A DNA stretch of 64,000 nt from Rubinisphaera italica (GTDB taxonomy: Bacteria; Planctomycetota; Planctomycetia; Planctomycetales; Planctomycetaceae). The notes beneath the pieces were generated by a model. The model searched no databases, was not told the DNA's origin, and saw nothing but the letters and a program-made list of their open reading frames with translations. The stretch lies in the NCBI RefSeq assembly GCF_007859715.1, contig NZ_SJPG01000001.1, positions 6,590,001 through 6,654,000 of the forward strand, given 5' to 3'. The first letter of the stretch is position 1. Each line of letters starts with the position of its first letter. This document shows, in pieces, positions 1 to 9,905 of the stretch. Made by a program: the position numbers and the translations under genes.

Positions 1-12
1 TGAACACCGAAA

Positions 13-684
13 TTAATCGACGCTTTCGCTGGTGCGATAATCGTAGAAGAGGCGAGCCAGTTCGTCAGCCATGCGTTTGTTGAACTTCTCGGCGAAGGTT
101 CGTTCCGACATGTTATCTGACGACATGGGGTAGTGGATGGGATACTGGCTTTTGTATTCGTGCTGGAAGATCAGGAAGGCACCACGGCCGGCACCTGTTT
201 TTCGAGATTCATAGACGCTAACCATGCCGTGGGCATTTCCGCGATAGAAGTTTGGGCTGTTTTCCTCAAGATAAGCAACTTCATCAATCTCGATATGAAT
301 GATGTAGTCAGTATCGAATTCCTGAGCAATTTCGCTGGCATCATCCCAGACTCCGCCAATGCGACCCAGCCAGCCATCAACATCACTGGGGTTAACGCAA
401 TCAATTTCATGCAACCGGAACCGGCGATACATGCCATCGATAATATCACGTCCGACAGCTGAGTGTTCGGTTCGCAGGAATTCGGGTGTCGAGCAGACGA
501 CTAAAACCCGCTTTTCTTCATCAATCAGATCAACGCCCGTCCGCTGCTTAAATTGAGCCTTGATTTTGGGATCGCCCAAAAACATTTTGTTGGCCATCAC
601 GAGCAGAGAACAGCCGGACTGGCTCCCCACAATACAGATCGTGAGCAGGACCATCAGGACGCGAAGCCAATCCGCACGCCCCAT
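13..684 (-). CDS. Putative secreted lipoprotein, uncharacterised
   Basis: About 223 residues. I chose the ATG at 684 because the reading frame upstream of it runs through the neighbouring DUF2752 gene and has no protein-like character. The N-terminus has two basic residues and a hydrophobic stretch (VLMVLLTICIVGS) ending at a Cys in QSGC, which resembles a weak lipobox. The mature part is mixed alpha/beta with many acidic residues and no motif I recognise. It may be a membrane-anchored periplasmic protein. The start overlaps the end of the upstream same-strand DUF2752 gene by 31 bp, which suggests co-transcription and translational coupling. Its function is unknown. Confidence 0.6.
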   Translation of the reverse strand: MGRADWLRVLMVLLTICIVGSQSGCSLLVMANKMFLGDPKIKAQFKQRTGVDLIDEEKRVLVVCSTPEFLRTEHSAVGRDIIDGMYRRFRLHEIDCVNPSDVDGWLGRIGGVWDDASEIAQEFDTDYIIHIEIDEVAYLEENSPNFYRGNAHGMVSVYESRKTGAGRGAFLIFQHEYKSQYPIHYPMSSDNMSERTFAEKFNKRMADELARLFYDYRTSESVD

Positions 685-1145
685 TGGACGACCGAGACGA
701 GCAGAAAACTGCTGAGCAGAATCAGTGCCCGATATTCGAGTTTGCGACGAGGCATCAGCTGGCCCGTCCAACTGCTGATCATTAGCCACGGAATCAGCAG
801 CAGACAGATCATTGCCAGGTAAGTCGCTGCGATGTTGGCATGAATTGATTCGAAAATCCGACCGCGAACAAACCAGGCGAAGCTGGTCGTCATCCCGCAA
901 CTCGGGCAGGGGATTCCGAACAAAAATTGAATGGAACACGGAGGTAATCCCAACTGTTGGTGGGTGCCGAAACCTTGGGGAGACGGTTCAAGGAAATACG
1001 CCAGACAAAAGCCAGCGATCAAACCGCAGCCAAGAACGACAAACAGGATTCGAAGGAAGGGAGTCAGTAGGAAGGGAGCGGAATTCGGCGAAATTGGTGT
1101 AGGCCGAAGTTCCTTGGGGACTGGAGTTATATCGGGGGAAGACAT
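654..1145 (-). CDS. DUF2752 family membrane protein
   Basis: About 163 residues, started at the ATG at 1145; the only longer option is a TTG at 1217 without support. The central motif CPSCGMTTS is the signature of DUF2752, a small multi-pass membrane family of unknown function. Three hydrophobic segments are visible, near residues 30-50, 105-130 and 140-160, with the cysteine motif between the first two, close to a membrane face. It overlaps the following lipoprotein gene by 31 bp on the same strand. The family assignment is good, but no biochemical role is known to me. Confidence 0.8.
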   Translation of the reverse strand: MSSPDITPVPKELRPTPISPNSAPFLLTPFLRILFVVLGCGLIAGFCLAYFLEPSPQGFGTHQQLGLPPCSIQFLFGIPCPSCGMTTSFAWFVRGRIFESIHANIAATYLAMICLLLIPWLMISSWTGQLMPRRKLEYRALILLSSFLLVSVVQWGVRIGFAS

Positions 1146-1247
1146 TAGAGTCAAAAGCGGTTTTTCAGAGAGAAAATAAGACGATTCCGTGTCAGAATTA
1201 CAATTCCCAACTAGCAAATACGCTTGAAAACAGGAATCTGGAGATCT

Positions 1248-1334
1248 GGCGAGCCGTGCCAGTTAAGGCACGGGTGTTCTCAGGATCATTATGCGTCTCT
1301 AGCGAAATCGCAGTCAGAGTTAACTCGGCTCGCC
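1248..1334. repeat. Composite palindromic element
   Basis: Nine-base outer arms GGCGAGCCG (1248-1256) and CGGCTCGCC (1326-1334) are perfect inverted repeats. Nested inside is a second hairpin, CCGTGCC / GGCACGG (about 1254-1273). The element lies in the gap between the DUF2752 gene and the OmpH-like gene. The nested layout resembles the other palindromic repeats in this window, but I see no second copy here. Confidence 0.6.
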
Positions 1335-1356
1335 TTTTTATTTGGAAATGAACTCA

Positions 1357-1390
1357 CTGGGGGCTGCGGTTCGCTACGAACCCAGCCCCC
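1357..1390. repeat. GC-rich hairpin downstream of OmpH-like gene
   Basis: The stem GGGGGCT (1359-1365) pairs with AGCCCCC (1384-1390), and inside it GGTTCG pairs with CGAACC. It lies 22 bases past the stop of the minus-strand OmpH-like gene, where it could end transcription or stabilise the mRNA. There is no T-run after it on the minus strand, so it is not a textbook intrinsic terminator. Confidence 0.5.
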
Positions 1391-1412
1391 CTGCTTATCA
1401 ATGAAAATGAAT

Positions 1413-2252
1413 TTAATCTGTCGTTGCTTCTGGAGCCGGGGTCGATTCACTTGAGGTCGCTGCCGGCGGAGCCGGTGTTGAACTGGTTGTCGCAGGTTCC
1501 GGTGATGTTGTGCTGGCAGGAGGACCTGCGGGTGCTTCAGTTGTGGGTGTCTCAGTCGATGTTCCGGCTGGTTTTGGCGTTGAAGTACCAGCTGGGACTG
1601 CGGGCATTTCGGGCATCGAAGGCGTGGTGAGAGTTGGTGGCGGAGCAATTGGAGAGCCGGATTCCTGAGACATCCCGGGAATTCCCGGGATTGCTGATCC
1701 TTCAGGAGTCACTTCCGCATCCGCTTCGGCGATTTTGGCATTCATCCGCTCGACAACTTGAGCGGTGAGGTCAATAGAATCGGAATAAGCCAGGAAGAAG
1801 GGGGACTTGGCCATGATGAGGTCGTATTTTCCCTCTTCAGCCAGTTCCAGACAAATTCCTTTGATCTGCTCCTGAATTTGTTGAGAGATCGTCTGTTGAA
1901 ACTGTTGCAGATTCTGGTTTGTCTGATTGGTTGCCCGCTGGTTTTGAGCGTTCAATTCATTGAAAAAGGCTTGCAGTTCCTGCTCTTGTTCCGGAGTTGG
2001 AGTTTCTCCAAACTCTTTTCGTTTGGCGGCGAACTGATCTTCCAGTTGCTTCTGAAACTCGGCCAGTTTCCCTCGAATCTGAGCTTCGCTTTGCTGAACG
2101 ACCTGAGAAATATCCTTATCGAGTCCTGTTCCCTTTAAGACTTCTTCGAAGTCGACAATTGCTACTCTTTGACCAGCAGGTTCAGAACCACCACAACCAG
2201 CCAGAATGCCACAAGCTAAAGTCAGTGAGAGGAAGTTAAAAACGCGAATCAT
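1413..2252 (-). CDS. OmpH/Skp-like periplasmic chaperone lipoprotein
   Basis: 279 residues from an ATG at 2252. The signal peptide ends in LAGC, a good lipobox, so the product is probably lipid-anchored. The segment beginning VAIVDFEEVLK matches the N-terminal strand of OmpH/Skp proteins. A long Gln/Glu-rich helical stretch follows (about residues 45-140), typical of the tentacle hairpins of Skp, then the closing YDLIMAKSP strand. The last ~100 residues are a low-complexity Pro/Ala/Thr/Ser tail that ordinary Skp lacks. Skp-type proteins carry unfolded outer-membrane proteins across the periplasm. The lipid anchor and disordered tail are departures from the classical soluble form. No bam or lpx genes lie next to it here. 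Confidence 0.75.
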   Translation of the reverse strand: MIRVFNFLSLTLACGILAGCGGSEPAGQRVAIVDFEEVLKGTGLDKDISQVVQQSEAQIRGKLAEFQKQLEDQFAAKRKEFGETPTPEQEQELQAFFNELNAQNQRATNQTNQNLQQFQQTISQQIQEQIKGICLELAEEGKYDLIMAKSPFFLAYSDSIDLTAQVVERMNAKIAEADAEVTPEGSAIPGIPGMSQESGSPIAPPPTLTTPSMPEMPAVPAGTSTPKPAGTSTETPTTEAPAGPPASTTSPEPATTSSTPAPPAATSSESTPAPEATTD

Positions 2253-2520
2253 ATTCCGGATGCCTTTCTCGCGGCCATTTATTGTAATCGGAGAGCTAAA
2301 TTGATTGAGGGATGCATCTTAACAGACAGGATCTCATCCCAATCAAGTAGAGTATTCCTCTAAATTTACGTCAAATCGAGTAATATTGTTGGAGTGTAAT
2401 GGGAATTCCCGAGTTTTGCAGCAAAGTCACAGCGGAAATATCCAGTTTATCGCTCAGATTAACTAGAATAGAAAGTCCTCAGCTTCTTCATTTTTGCTTA
2501 GGAAAGTAAAAAGAAGCTCA

Positions 2521-3555
2521 ATGCGAGATGAGAATCCAAGTTCAGGAGTTGCTGTGAAGTCGAAGCACGTTGCGATCATCGGAGCCGGTTTGTCTGGTTT
2601 GACTTGTGCACGAGAGCTGGCCAGCAAAGGGCATCGAGTTACGCTATTCGATAAAGGTCGCGGCGTATCCGGGCGGATGTCTGTGCGACGAACTTCCGAT
2701 CCGTCATTGCAATTTGATCATGGTGCTCAATATTTCACCGCCCGGCATCCTGCTTTTCAGCAGCAGGTCGAGGAATGGATGCAACAGGATTTTGTGACCA
2801 TTTGGGAAGGGCCGTTTGTCAGCTTGGAACAGGGGCAGATCTCAGAAGCGCCCGGACAGGGCCCTCGCTATGTCGGTAATCCCGCCATGAATGCACTTTG
2901 CAAAGCCTTGGCAAATGACTTGGAGATTCGTTGCAGTCAGCGGGTTTCTCAGTTCATTCAAACCGGCTCGGGCTGGCAGATTGTCGCTGAAGACCTCTCT
3001 TCTAACCAATTCATCGAACAACCTGAAGTTTTTGATCACATCGTTTTGGCAATTCCTCCAGCTCAGGCGATCAACCTGCTACCCGAGAATTCCAGTCTCC
3101 ATAACGTATGCAATACGGTGATTATGGATCCGTGCCGCTGTGTGATGCTCGCATTTGAGTCTTCACTATCTGTCGAATTTGGAGCCGCATTCGTTCAGAA
3201 TTCCCCACTGCGCTGGATTGCCTGTGAAAACAGCAAGCCGGGACGAAATTCTCGATACGAATGCTGGACGCTGCACGCTTCCTCCGAATGGTCTCAGGAA
3301 TATCTCGATGCCACACACGAAACGGTTTTACCAATATTACTCGACGCTTTCACAGCAGCACTCGGAAAATCCTTACCTGAACCGGTCCACGCCAGCACGC
3401 ATCGCTGGCTGTATGCGATTCCGAGAAATCCACTTTCCGAAGGAAGTTTTCAGGATTCCGAGAATCAAATCACCATTTGTGGCGACTGGTGTCACGAAGC
3501 TCGTGTCGAGGGAGCTTACATGAGTGGGCTTTCTGCAGCGGATCGGATTCTATAA
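2521..3555 (+). CDS. Renalase-like FAD-dependent amine oxidase/oxidoreductase
   Basis: About 344 residues from the ATG at 2521; a TTG at 2494 would add nine residues but has no ribosome site. The N-terminus has the Rossmann FAD-binding motif IGAGLSGLTCARELASKG, followed by FDKGRGVSGRM and then FDHGAQYFTAR. This order is characteristic of the renalase-like group of NAD(P)/FAD oxidoreductases. The C-terminus ICGDWCHEARVEGAYMSGL is the second FAD contact region. There is no signal peptide, so it is cytoplasmic. The true substrate is unknown; bacterial relatives are thought to oxidise dihydropyridine-type nicotinamide by-products or amines. It stands alone, followed by a long palindrome. Confidence 0.82.
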   Translation: MRDENPSSGVAVKSKHVAIIGAGLSGLTCARELASKGHRVTLFDKGRGVSGRMSVRRTSDPSLQFDHGAQYFTARHPAFQQQVEEWMQQDFVTIWEGPFVSLEQGQISEAPGQGPRYVGNPAMNALCKALANDLEIRCSQRVSQFIQTGSGWQIVAEDLSSNQFIEQPEVFDHIVLAIPPAQAINLLPENSSLHNVCNTVIMDPCRCVMLAFESSLSVEFGAAFVQNSPLRWIACENSKPGRNSRYECWTLHASSEWSQEYLDATHETVLPILLDAFTAALGKSLPEPVHASTHRWLYAIPRNPLSEGSFQDSENQITICGDWCHEARVEGAYMSGLSAADRIL

Positions 3556-3564
3556 AGTTCGCAA

Positions 3565-3636
3565 TACAAGCACGAAGCGCAAGCGAGTGTGTAATTAAAG
3601 TCGTTTAGACACACTCGCTTGCGCTTCGTGCTTGTA
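3565..3636. repeat. 28-bp perfect inverted repeat
   Basis: Arms 3565-3592 and 3609-3636 are exact reverse complements over 28 bases, separated by a 16-base loop. The core AAGCGCAAGCGAGTG reads outward from each side. It starts ten bases after the stop of the flavoprotein gene and ends just before the glycosyltransferase gene. The hairpin could terminate or protect the upstream transcript, but its length and symmetry suggest a dispersed palindromic element. Confidence 0.85.
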
Positions 3637-3664
3637 AATAAATAACACTCTTTCACGAATCAAG

Positions 3665-5311
3665 TTGGAATCTTTCTTGTCTGCCAGTTGTCCCATTACG
3701 AAAATCTGTCCCATTGTTCGTGCAGAGATCCTGTTCGTGATTGGGATTTCGCTGCTGGCAATGCTTCTTCGCTGCTGGGATCTGTCGGCGATTGCGGTCG
3801 AACATTTTGATGAAGGCGTTTACGCATCGAATCTGTGGTTCACTGCTGATGAGGGGTATCGCTACCCGGATCGTCACCTTTATGCACCCCCTTTATTGCC
3901 GACTTTAATTGAATGGTCGCTCCTGATTTTTGGTCAGGCGAGTTGGGTTCCTGCGTTGCCAAGTCTGGTGGCGGGGATCTGTACAATTCCGCTCATCTGG
4001 TGGATGGGTCGTAAACTTGGTGGACCGCTATGCGGTCTCTCGGCCGCGATTTTGCTGGCCACCAACGATGTGCATATCCTGTACTCGCGGACTGCTTTAA
4101 CGGAAGCAGTCCTCTGCTTTTTCATGCTGCTTTCGGTCTCGCTGGCGCATTGCACCTGTCTGGAACAAAACGCAGAGGCTCGCTTTTCCAAACGCTCGAT
4201 CATGCTCGCTCTGCTCAGTGGTTTAATGGCTGGTCTGGCGTGGCTAACAAAATACAACGGCTGGCTATCGCTGGCCGTCATCATTTCCGGCAGTACCGGC
4301 TGGGCGTTGTTTTCGCGTTTACCGTTGAGACAATGGAAATGGTTGATCCTGCACTGGCTTTTGATCGTCGGTGTCGCATTTTTCCTCTGGCTGCCTTACA
4401 TGATTTCGCTCGATGAATTCGGAGGCTACTCGGCAGTGGCCGCCAATCATCGACAATACTTCGGTGGCCTGGGCGAGTGGCTACCGGCTTTGCAGTGGCA
4501 GATTTTTAATCAATATGAGTTATCGAGTTGGACGAGCATTGCAGGTCTGCTCTGTGTCGGATTTCTGACCTGGAACCGTTCAGCATTGGTACGAATTATC
4601 CCGGCGATCAATACAAAAATGATTTCTCCGAGTGGTTGCTGGTTGCTGGCCAGTTGGTGTATTGGTCTGTCGGTTGCGATTCCGCTTTATCATGCCTACC
4701 CCCGGCTGGTAGTGCCCTGGTGGATTGGAATTTGTCTCCTGGGAGGCTTGATGGCTGCTAAACTCCCCGTAGTACAGGCTTCCAGCCTGTCTAATTTACA
4801 AACAGAAAAGCAAACAGGTTGGAAGCCTGTACTCCCTTACTTTGGTTTTATCATCTTAAGCTTGTTGACATTGAGCGGACCGATCATGCAGGCTCCTGCC
4901 TGGGAGAATCGCACGGAACTGAAATCAATCGCTGAAAAGGATGTTCAGCGAGCTGGCGTAATTGCCCAACTGGCTGGATTTCGTGAGAACGAGGTGATTT
5001 TTTATGTTTATGGCGAACCTGCCATTTTTTATCACATCTCTGCTCAGAACCGACTGGTCGGACCGATCGGGCATCTCGATTTCGCTTTGCCTGCTGCCAG
5101 AAATACAAAAGTTCCGACGTTTCTTATCACTGGCCCTCATGCGGAAGAATCAAGTTTGTTTCACGAGCAATGGGAGAAACTTGGGAACGAATTTGAACTG
5201 ATCAAAACAGAACAGGCACCTTCCAGCAGATTCGTGCAATTGAACAATGAAAAAGTAATACAACAATCAGAACCCGATTCGTATCGGCTTTACCAGTTGA
5301 AGTCTCTTTGA
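3665..5311 (+). CDS. GT39/ArnT-type membrane glycosyltransferase
   Basis: About 548 residues if started at the TTG at 3665; other TTG or GTG codons a few residues in are possible and no strong ribosome site decides. Multiple hydrophobic helices fill the protein. The first loop carries HFDEGVYASN, the acidic motif expected after TM1 in the GT-C fold of PMT/ArnT-like enzymes, which transfer sugars from polyprenyl-phosphate donors on the periplasmic face. A palindromic repeat (4771-4833) lies in frame near residues 369-390, in a loop between two predicted helices, adding about 22 residues including QTGWKPVL. The acceptor is unknown. A second GT39-type gene lies at 45647. Confidence 0.78.
   Translation: MESFLSASCPITKICPIVRAEILFVIGISLLAMLLRCWDLSAIAVEHFDEGVYASNLWFTADEGYRYPDRHLYAPPLLPTLIEWSLLIFGQASWVPALPSLVAGICTIPLIWWMGRKLGGPLCGLSAAILLATNDVHILYSRTALTEAVLCFFMLLSVSLAHCTCLEQNAEARFSKRSIMLALLSGLMAGLAWLTKYNGWLSLAVIISGSTGWALFSRLPLRQWKWLILHWLLIVGVAFFLWLPYMISLDEFGGYSAVAANHRQYFGGLGEWLPALQWQIFNQYELSSWTSIAGLLCVGFLTWNRSALVRIIPAINTKMISPSGCWLLASWCIGLSVAIPLYHAYPRLVVPWWIGICLLGGLMAAKLPVVQASSLSNLQTEKQTGWKPVLPYFGFIILSLLTLSGPIMQAPAWENRTELKSIAEKDVQRAGVIAQLAGFRENEVIFYVYGEPAIFYHISAQNRLVGPIGHLDFALPAARNTKVPTFLITGPHAEESSLFHEQWEKLGNEFELIKTEQAPSSRFVQLNNEKVIQQSEPDSYRLYQLKSL
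4771..4833. repeat. Palindromic repeat inserted in frame inside a coding sequence
   Basis: Arms 4771-4790 and 4814-4833 are inverted repeats matching at 19 of 20 positions, with a 23-base spacer. The element keeps the reading frame of the GT39 gene and is translated as a short polar segment between two hydrophobic helices. Confidence 0.8.
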
Positions 5312-5698
5312 ATCAGCAATTTGATGACTGACTTACATCTTTTTCCATGTGGTAACCGGAGTTTATTCGAGATCAGATATTGTATCCTGAAGGCTAAGTT
5401 AGCGGATCACGAAACTCAACTTACGAATTGAATTACTAAAAACAGTTTTTGAATTTGAAATTAAACTTCAAAAATTACGGAAAAGATTTTGAGAAAGATT
5501 AAAACCACAGAGGCACAGAGGACACTGAGAAATTTTCGGAAAGATCTGGTAAGGCAAAACAATCAAATTCTTTGTAAGCCTTGGATTTTAAGACTTCTCC
5601 GTGTCCACTGTGCCTCTAAATTAAATATTCATTTTTATTATGTGTTCTTATTTATCCGGCTTTCAAATTGAACTTGGTATAGTTCCCTCCAATCCTTC
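5312..5698. other. Intergenic gap with a palindromic repeat
   Basis: Apart from the inverted repeat at 5509-5617, I see no gene, tRNA or clear terminator. The DNA is AT-rich. The promoter for hrpA should lie in the right-hand part, but I cannot pick convincing -35/-10 boxes. Confidence 0.5.
5509..5617. repeat. Inverted repeat, CACAGAGG family
   Basis: Arms 5509-5531 and 5595-5617 match as reverse complements at 21 of 23 positions, with a 63-base spacer. The core AGAGGCACAG is shared in style with the palindrome at 60156-60235, so the two are probably members of one dispersed family. Confidence 0.75.
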
Positions 5699-8600
5699 AT
5701 GAGTTTTAATCCCCAACAATACGAATCCCAACTCGAAGAGACGATGTTCAGTGATCGGCATCGGCTGCGACAGCGATTGCGCCAATTGAAACGGGCCAAG
5801 AAGAATGAAAAACGATTCGAGTCTGACTTGTCGATGCTGGTCAAGCAATTAGAAACTTCCTGCGAACGGGCTCAGCAACGCCGGCTCGCATTGCCTCAGC
5901 CAAAATTTGCTGACGACTTGCCAATCAATAGCCGCGTCGAGGAAATCAAATCGGCGATTGAAAAACATCAGGTTGTGATCGTCTGCGGGGAAACCGGCTC
6001 TGGAAAATCGACTCAGCTGCCGAAAATCTGCCTGGAGATGGGGCGTGGTGTTTATGGAGTGATCGGACATACTCAACCCCGCCGCCTGGCGGCCCGTTCC
6101 GTGGCGACACGCATTGCCGAAGAGTTGGGAAGTTCAGTCGGTGAATATGTCGGTTTTAAAATCCGATTCACGGATACCACTCAGCCAACCACATACATTA
6201 AGCTGATGACCGATGGCGTGATGCTCGCTGAAACGCAGCGGGATCGGTTTTTGAATCAGTACGATACGATCATCATCGATGAAGCTCACGAACGCTCGTT
6301 GAATATCGATTTCCTGCTCGGTTACATCAAACGGATATTGCCACAACGTCCGGAACTTCGACTCATCATCACCTCTGCCACGATTGATGCCGCTCGATTC
6401 AGCGAGCACTTTACGATTGATGGTCAGCCTGCTCCCGTTCTTAATATTGAAGGACGAACCTACCCGGTTGAGTTGCGATATCGTCCGCCAGAAAAAGATG
6501 AAGAATCGGGCGACTTCGACTGGCGAACGGCACTGACGAATGCCGTCGATGAAATTTCGCTGGAATCGCAGGGTGATATTCTCGCCTTTCTGCCGACAGA
6601 GCGGGAAATCCGCGAAGCTGCCAAAGTTCTGCGTGGTCATCTGACGCGAACTCTGGGGACGCGACGGACTCTCGAAGTCTTGCCCTTGTATGGACGACTC
6701 TCTGAAAAAGAACAGCAGAAGATCTTTCAACCTCATGGAAATTCCCGCATTGTGCTGGCGACAAATGTGGCTGAGTCGTCTTTGACAGTACCGGGAATCG
6801 AATCGGTGATAGATCTCGGGACGGCCCGCATCAGTCGCTACTCGGCTCGATCAAAAATGCAGCGACTGCCGATTGAGCCGGTCTCAAAAGCATCGGCCAA
6901 TCAACGCAAAGGGCGTTGTGGACGTGTCGCCCCGGGCATCTGCATTCGGCTCTATTCAGAAAAAGATTTCGACAGCCGCGAAGATTTCACGCCGCCTGAA
7001 ATTCAGCGGACAAATCTCGCACAGGTCATTCTGCAGACAATCTCTCTGAAACTCGGAGCGATTGAGCAGTTTCCATTTCTCGATCCGCCTCGCGGGGGAA
7101 TGATTCGTGACGGTCATAAAACCCTGTACGAACTCGGTGCCATCGATGATCAACAGCAGTTGACCGAGATTGGACGTCAACTGGCTCGATTGCCGGTCGA
7201 TCCTCGAATCGGCCGCATGATTCTGGCTGGGCACGATGAGCAGTGTCTGAATGAAATTCTGATTATCGCCAGCGTGCTCGAAATTCAGGACCCTCGCGAT
7301 CGACCAGTTGAGTTCCAACAGGCAGCCGACAAGGCTCACGAACCGTTCCAGCATGAGTCCTCTGACTTTTTATCGTATCTGAAACTGTGGGATTTCTATC
7401 TGCACATCAAGCAAGACCTTTCCAATTCCAAATTTCGGCATGCGTGTCGCCAGAATTTTCTGAATATGAATCGTCTCCGCGAGTGGAGCGATATTCATCG
7501 TCAACTGCTGCAACTGGTGCGTGAAGCCAACTTGCCGGTCGAGAAACGTCGCGATAATGAAGATGCCATCCATCGAGCTTTGATGACCGGACTGCTTTCG
7601 AATATTGCTTTTCTCGACGATAAAAAAGAATACGTCGGCTCAGGCGGGACCAAACGATTTCTCTGGCCCGGTTCGGGATTATTCTCGAAGAAGCCAAAAT
7701 GGGTGATGTCCGCCGAAGTCATCGAAACCTCACAGCGTTTTGCACGAACTTGTGCTCGGATCAACCCGGCCTGGATCGAACCGCTTGCGAAACATCTTGT
7801 GAAGTTGACACAGAGCGAGCCGCATTGGGATCGCGATGCCGGGGCGGCTTTGGCGTGGGAAAAAGTCACCCTGTTCGGAATGACCATCATTCCCCGCAGA
7901 CGGGTTCCCCTCGGACGAACCGATCCCGATCAGGCTCGGGAACTGATGATTCGCGATGGATTGACATTGGGCGAGATCGACACTCAAGGCGATTTCCTGG
8001 CTCATAATTTGCAGGTGATTGAAGAAGTGCGAGGTTTGCAGGCAAAGGTTCGTCGACAGGATTACGGCACCCTCGAACAGACAATTATGGAATTTTATGA
8101 AGAAAAAATTCCGAATGAAATTTACGATGTTGCCCGCTTCGAAAAGTGGCGGAAGTCAGCCGAGGAGCAGAAACCAAAACTGTTGTATCTGGATGTCAAT
8201 GATTTCATCGAGCATGAAGAAGAGTCGCTCGATCGCCAGAAATTTCCCGATGCTCTCGTATTCGAAAATTTGCGATTACCGCTCTCCTATCAGCTTCAAC
8301 CAGGTGAAGAGGAAGATGGCGTTACGGTGACGGTTTCGCAGTCGCAACTGCCACACCTACAACAGGCTTTACTCGACTGGTTAGTTCCGGGTTTGCTGGA
8401 AGAGAAAATCGCTGCACTGATCAAGTCGCTGCCAAAATCGGTCCGCACAAAACTAGTCCCTGCTCCCGATACCGCTCGCGAAGTCGTCGCAAAAATGAAA
8501 TATGGACAGGGAGCATTTCTGACCACCGTCGCAGAATCGTTAACACGAATCGCAGGAGAATCGGTCGCTCCCAATGATTTTGATCTGTCTGCTCTGACGG

Positions 8601-9640
8601 ACTATTTGCGGATGAACATTCGCGTGACCGATGAATCGGGGGCCATTCTCGGTTCGAGTCGCGATCTTGATTTACTCAAGAAGAAGCACGGTCTGAAAAT
8701 TCAGACAACTTCGAATTCCTCTGCTCCTCAAAAACCAGCAGGACCTGCATTTGAGGTTTTGGCAAAGGAGTCGAAATGGCATCGCGACGGCTTAACGACT
8801 TGGGATTTTGAAGACCTGCCTGAGACGATTACCCTTTCAAGAGGGGACTACGTTGTAACCGGTTACCCGGCTCTGTTCGATGCGGGACAACATGTGAATC
8901 TTCGCGTTTTTCCGACCTCCGAACGAGCAACTGCTGCAACACGGCAAGGCTTGTATCGGTTGTTTCTGAAAGAATCGCAATCGAAGGTAAAGCATCAGGT
9001 CGATCATTTTCCGAATATCGAACAACTAGAAATGCTGGGGACTGCTCATCAGCCTTTTGAAAAATTACGGGGACAATTGATACTTCTGATCGCTGCCCGG
9101 GCTTTTGCAGCAACTTCGGGACTGCCGCGAACTCAGGCGGAGTATCGTCAATTTCTAACGACGGCGACGAATCGGATTACTGTCGCGGTTCAGGATGTTG
9201 CCAACGTAATTGGCCCAATTGCGAAGTTGTATCGGGAATTGATCAAAGAAATTGAAGTTTTGAAGGCTCCCTCTTGGCGATATGCTCAACAGGATATGCG
9301 ACAACAACTCGAACTGCTCTTCCCTGCCAATGTGCTAACCACACAGCCTTGGGAAGGATTGATGCACTACGAGCGATATCTCCAGGGCATGAAAACTCGA
9401 AGTGAGAAACTGAAGAATGCCGGTCTCGAAAAAGATCGTCGGGCATATTCAGAACTTGAACCCTACTGGCGACGCACGATTGAAGCTGTCACTTCAAAGC
9501 AGGCCAATAATCCCGAAGTAATTGCTTTCCGGTGGATGGTTGAAGAATACCGGGTCTCACTGTTCGCTCAGCAGCTGGGAACATCGCAAGCCGTTTCACC
9601 GAAGCGATTGGATCGTCAGTGGAAAAAAGCGACACGATAA
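5699..9640 (+). CDS. hrpA: ATP-dependent DEAH-box RNA helicase HrpA
   Basis: 1313 residues, close to the ~1300 of E. coli HrpA. After a basic N-terminal extension come Walker [10 protein letters not shown] (about residues 96-104), the DEAH box (about 194-197), SAT (about 226-228) and motif [10 protein letters not shown] (about 401-408). The helicase core is followed by the HA2/OB-fold region and a long C-terminal domain typical of HrpA (DUF3418-like). The enzyme unwinds RNA and has been linked to mRNA processing and rescue of stalled ribosomes in other bacteria. It starts at an ATG without an obvious Shine-Dalgarno sequence. It is monocistronic here and is followed by a cloverleaf palindrome that may act as its 3' end. 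Confidence 0.95.
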   Translation: MSFNPQQYESQLEETMFSDRHRLRQRLRQLKRAKKNEKRFESDLSMLVKQLETSCERAQQRRLALPQPKFADDLPINSRVEEIKSAIEKHQVVIVCGETGSGKSTQLPKICLEMGRGVYGVIGHTQPRRLAARSVATRIAEELGSSVGEYVGFKIRFTDTTQPTTYIKLMTDGVMLAETQRDRFLNQYDTIIIDEAHERSLNIDFLLGYIKRILPQRPELRLIITSATIDAARFSEHFTIDGQPAPVLNIEGRTYPVELRYRPPEKDEESGDFDWRTALTNAVDEISLESQGDILAFLPTEREIREAAKVLRGHLTRTLGTRRTLEVLPLYGRLSEKEQQKIFQPHGNSRIVLATNVAESSLTVPGIESVIDLGTARISRYSARSKMQRLPIEPVSKASANQRKGRCGRVAPGICIRLYSEKDFDSREDFTPPEIQRTNLAQVILQTISLKLGAIEQFPFLDPPRGGMIRDGHKTLYELGAIDDQQQLTEIGRQLARLPVDPRIGRMILAGHDEQCLNEILIIASVLEIQDPRDRPVEFQQAADKAHEPFQHESSDFLSYLKLWDFYLHIKQDLSNSKFRHACRQNFLNMNRLREWSDIHRQLLQLVREANLPVEKRRDNEDAIHRALMTGLLSNIAFLDDKKEYVGSGGTKRFLWPGSGLFSKKPKWVMSAEVIETSQRFARTCARINPAWIEPLAKHLVKLTQSEPHWDRDAGAALAWEKVTLFGMTIIPRRRVPLGRTDPDQARELMIRDGLTLGEIDTQGDFLAHNLQVIEEVRGLQAKVRRQDYGTLEQTIMEFYEEKIPNEIYDVARFEKWRKSAEEQKPKLLYLDVNDFIEHEEESLDRQKFPDALVFENLRLPLSYQLQPGEEEDGVTVTVSQSQLPHLQQALLDWLVPGLLEEKIAALIKSLPKSVRTKLVPAPDTAREVVAKMKYGQGAFLTTVAESLTRIAGESVAPNDFDLSALTDYLRMNIRVTDESGAILGSSRDLDLLKKKHGLKIQTTSNSSAPQKPAGPAFEVLAKESKWHRDGLTTWDFEDLPETITLSRGDYVVTGYPALFDAGQHVNLRVFPTSERATAATRQGLYRLFLKESQSKVKHQVDHFPNIEQLEMLGTAHQPFEKLRGQLILLIAARAFAATSGLPRTQAEYRQFLTTATNRITVAVQDVANVIGPIAKLYRELIKEIEVLKAPSWRYAQQDMRQQLELLFPANVLTTQPWEGLMHYERYLQGMKTRSEKLKNAGLEKDRRAYSELEPYWRRTIEAVTSKQANNPEVIAFRWMVEEYRVSLFAQQLGTSQAVSPKRLDRQWKKATR

Positions 9641-9665
9641 CGGCCAGCGGAAGCTTAATAAATCA

Positions 9666-9751
9666 GGGTGGCGGGGGCGCTCTCGAAGAGAAGCCCCCGA
9701 TATGCTGAACTTTCGGGGGCTTCCGCTAAAGCGGAGCGCCCCCGCCACCCC
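9666..9751 (+). repeat. Cloverleaf palindromic repeat, copy 1
   Basis: The outer stem GGGTGGCGGGGGCGCT pairs with AGCGCCCCCGCCACCC. Each arm contains its own small hairpin: TCTC-GAA-GAGA on the left and TCCGCT-AA-AGCGGA on the right. The inner stem AAGCCCCCGA / TCGGGGGCTT closes a short loop, so the strand can fold into a four-way junction. It lies 25 bases after hrpA. Related copies are at 37145 (reversed) and 57235. Confidence 0.9.
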
Positions 9752-9905
9752 AGAGTGATTTTATCATGCTTCGTCGATTCCTCCGAAAATAGCAAAATTC
9801 AAGCATCTCGCAGAGGCTGTATGAGTGGCATTTGCAGGGAGTGGTTGAGAAACGGTAGAATAGATTGATGGAATTATTGGGGCTGGAATAGGAGCAGGGG
9901 GTATT

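Noticed and set aside
1289..1648. Gln/Arg/Pro-rich minus-strand reading frame
   Set aside because: It is a shadow of the low-complexity tail of the OmpH-like gene in another frame; composition is an artefact of that repeat-rich coding.
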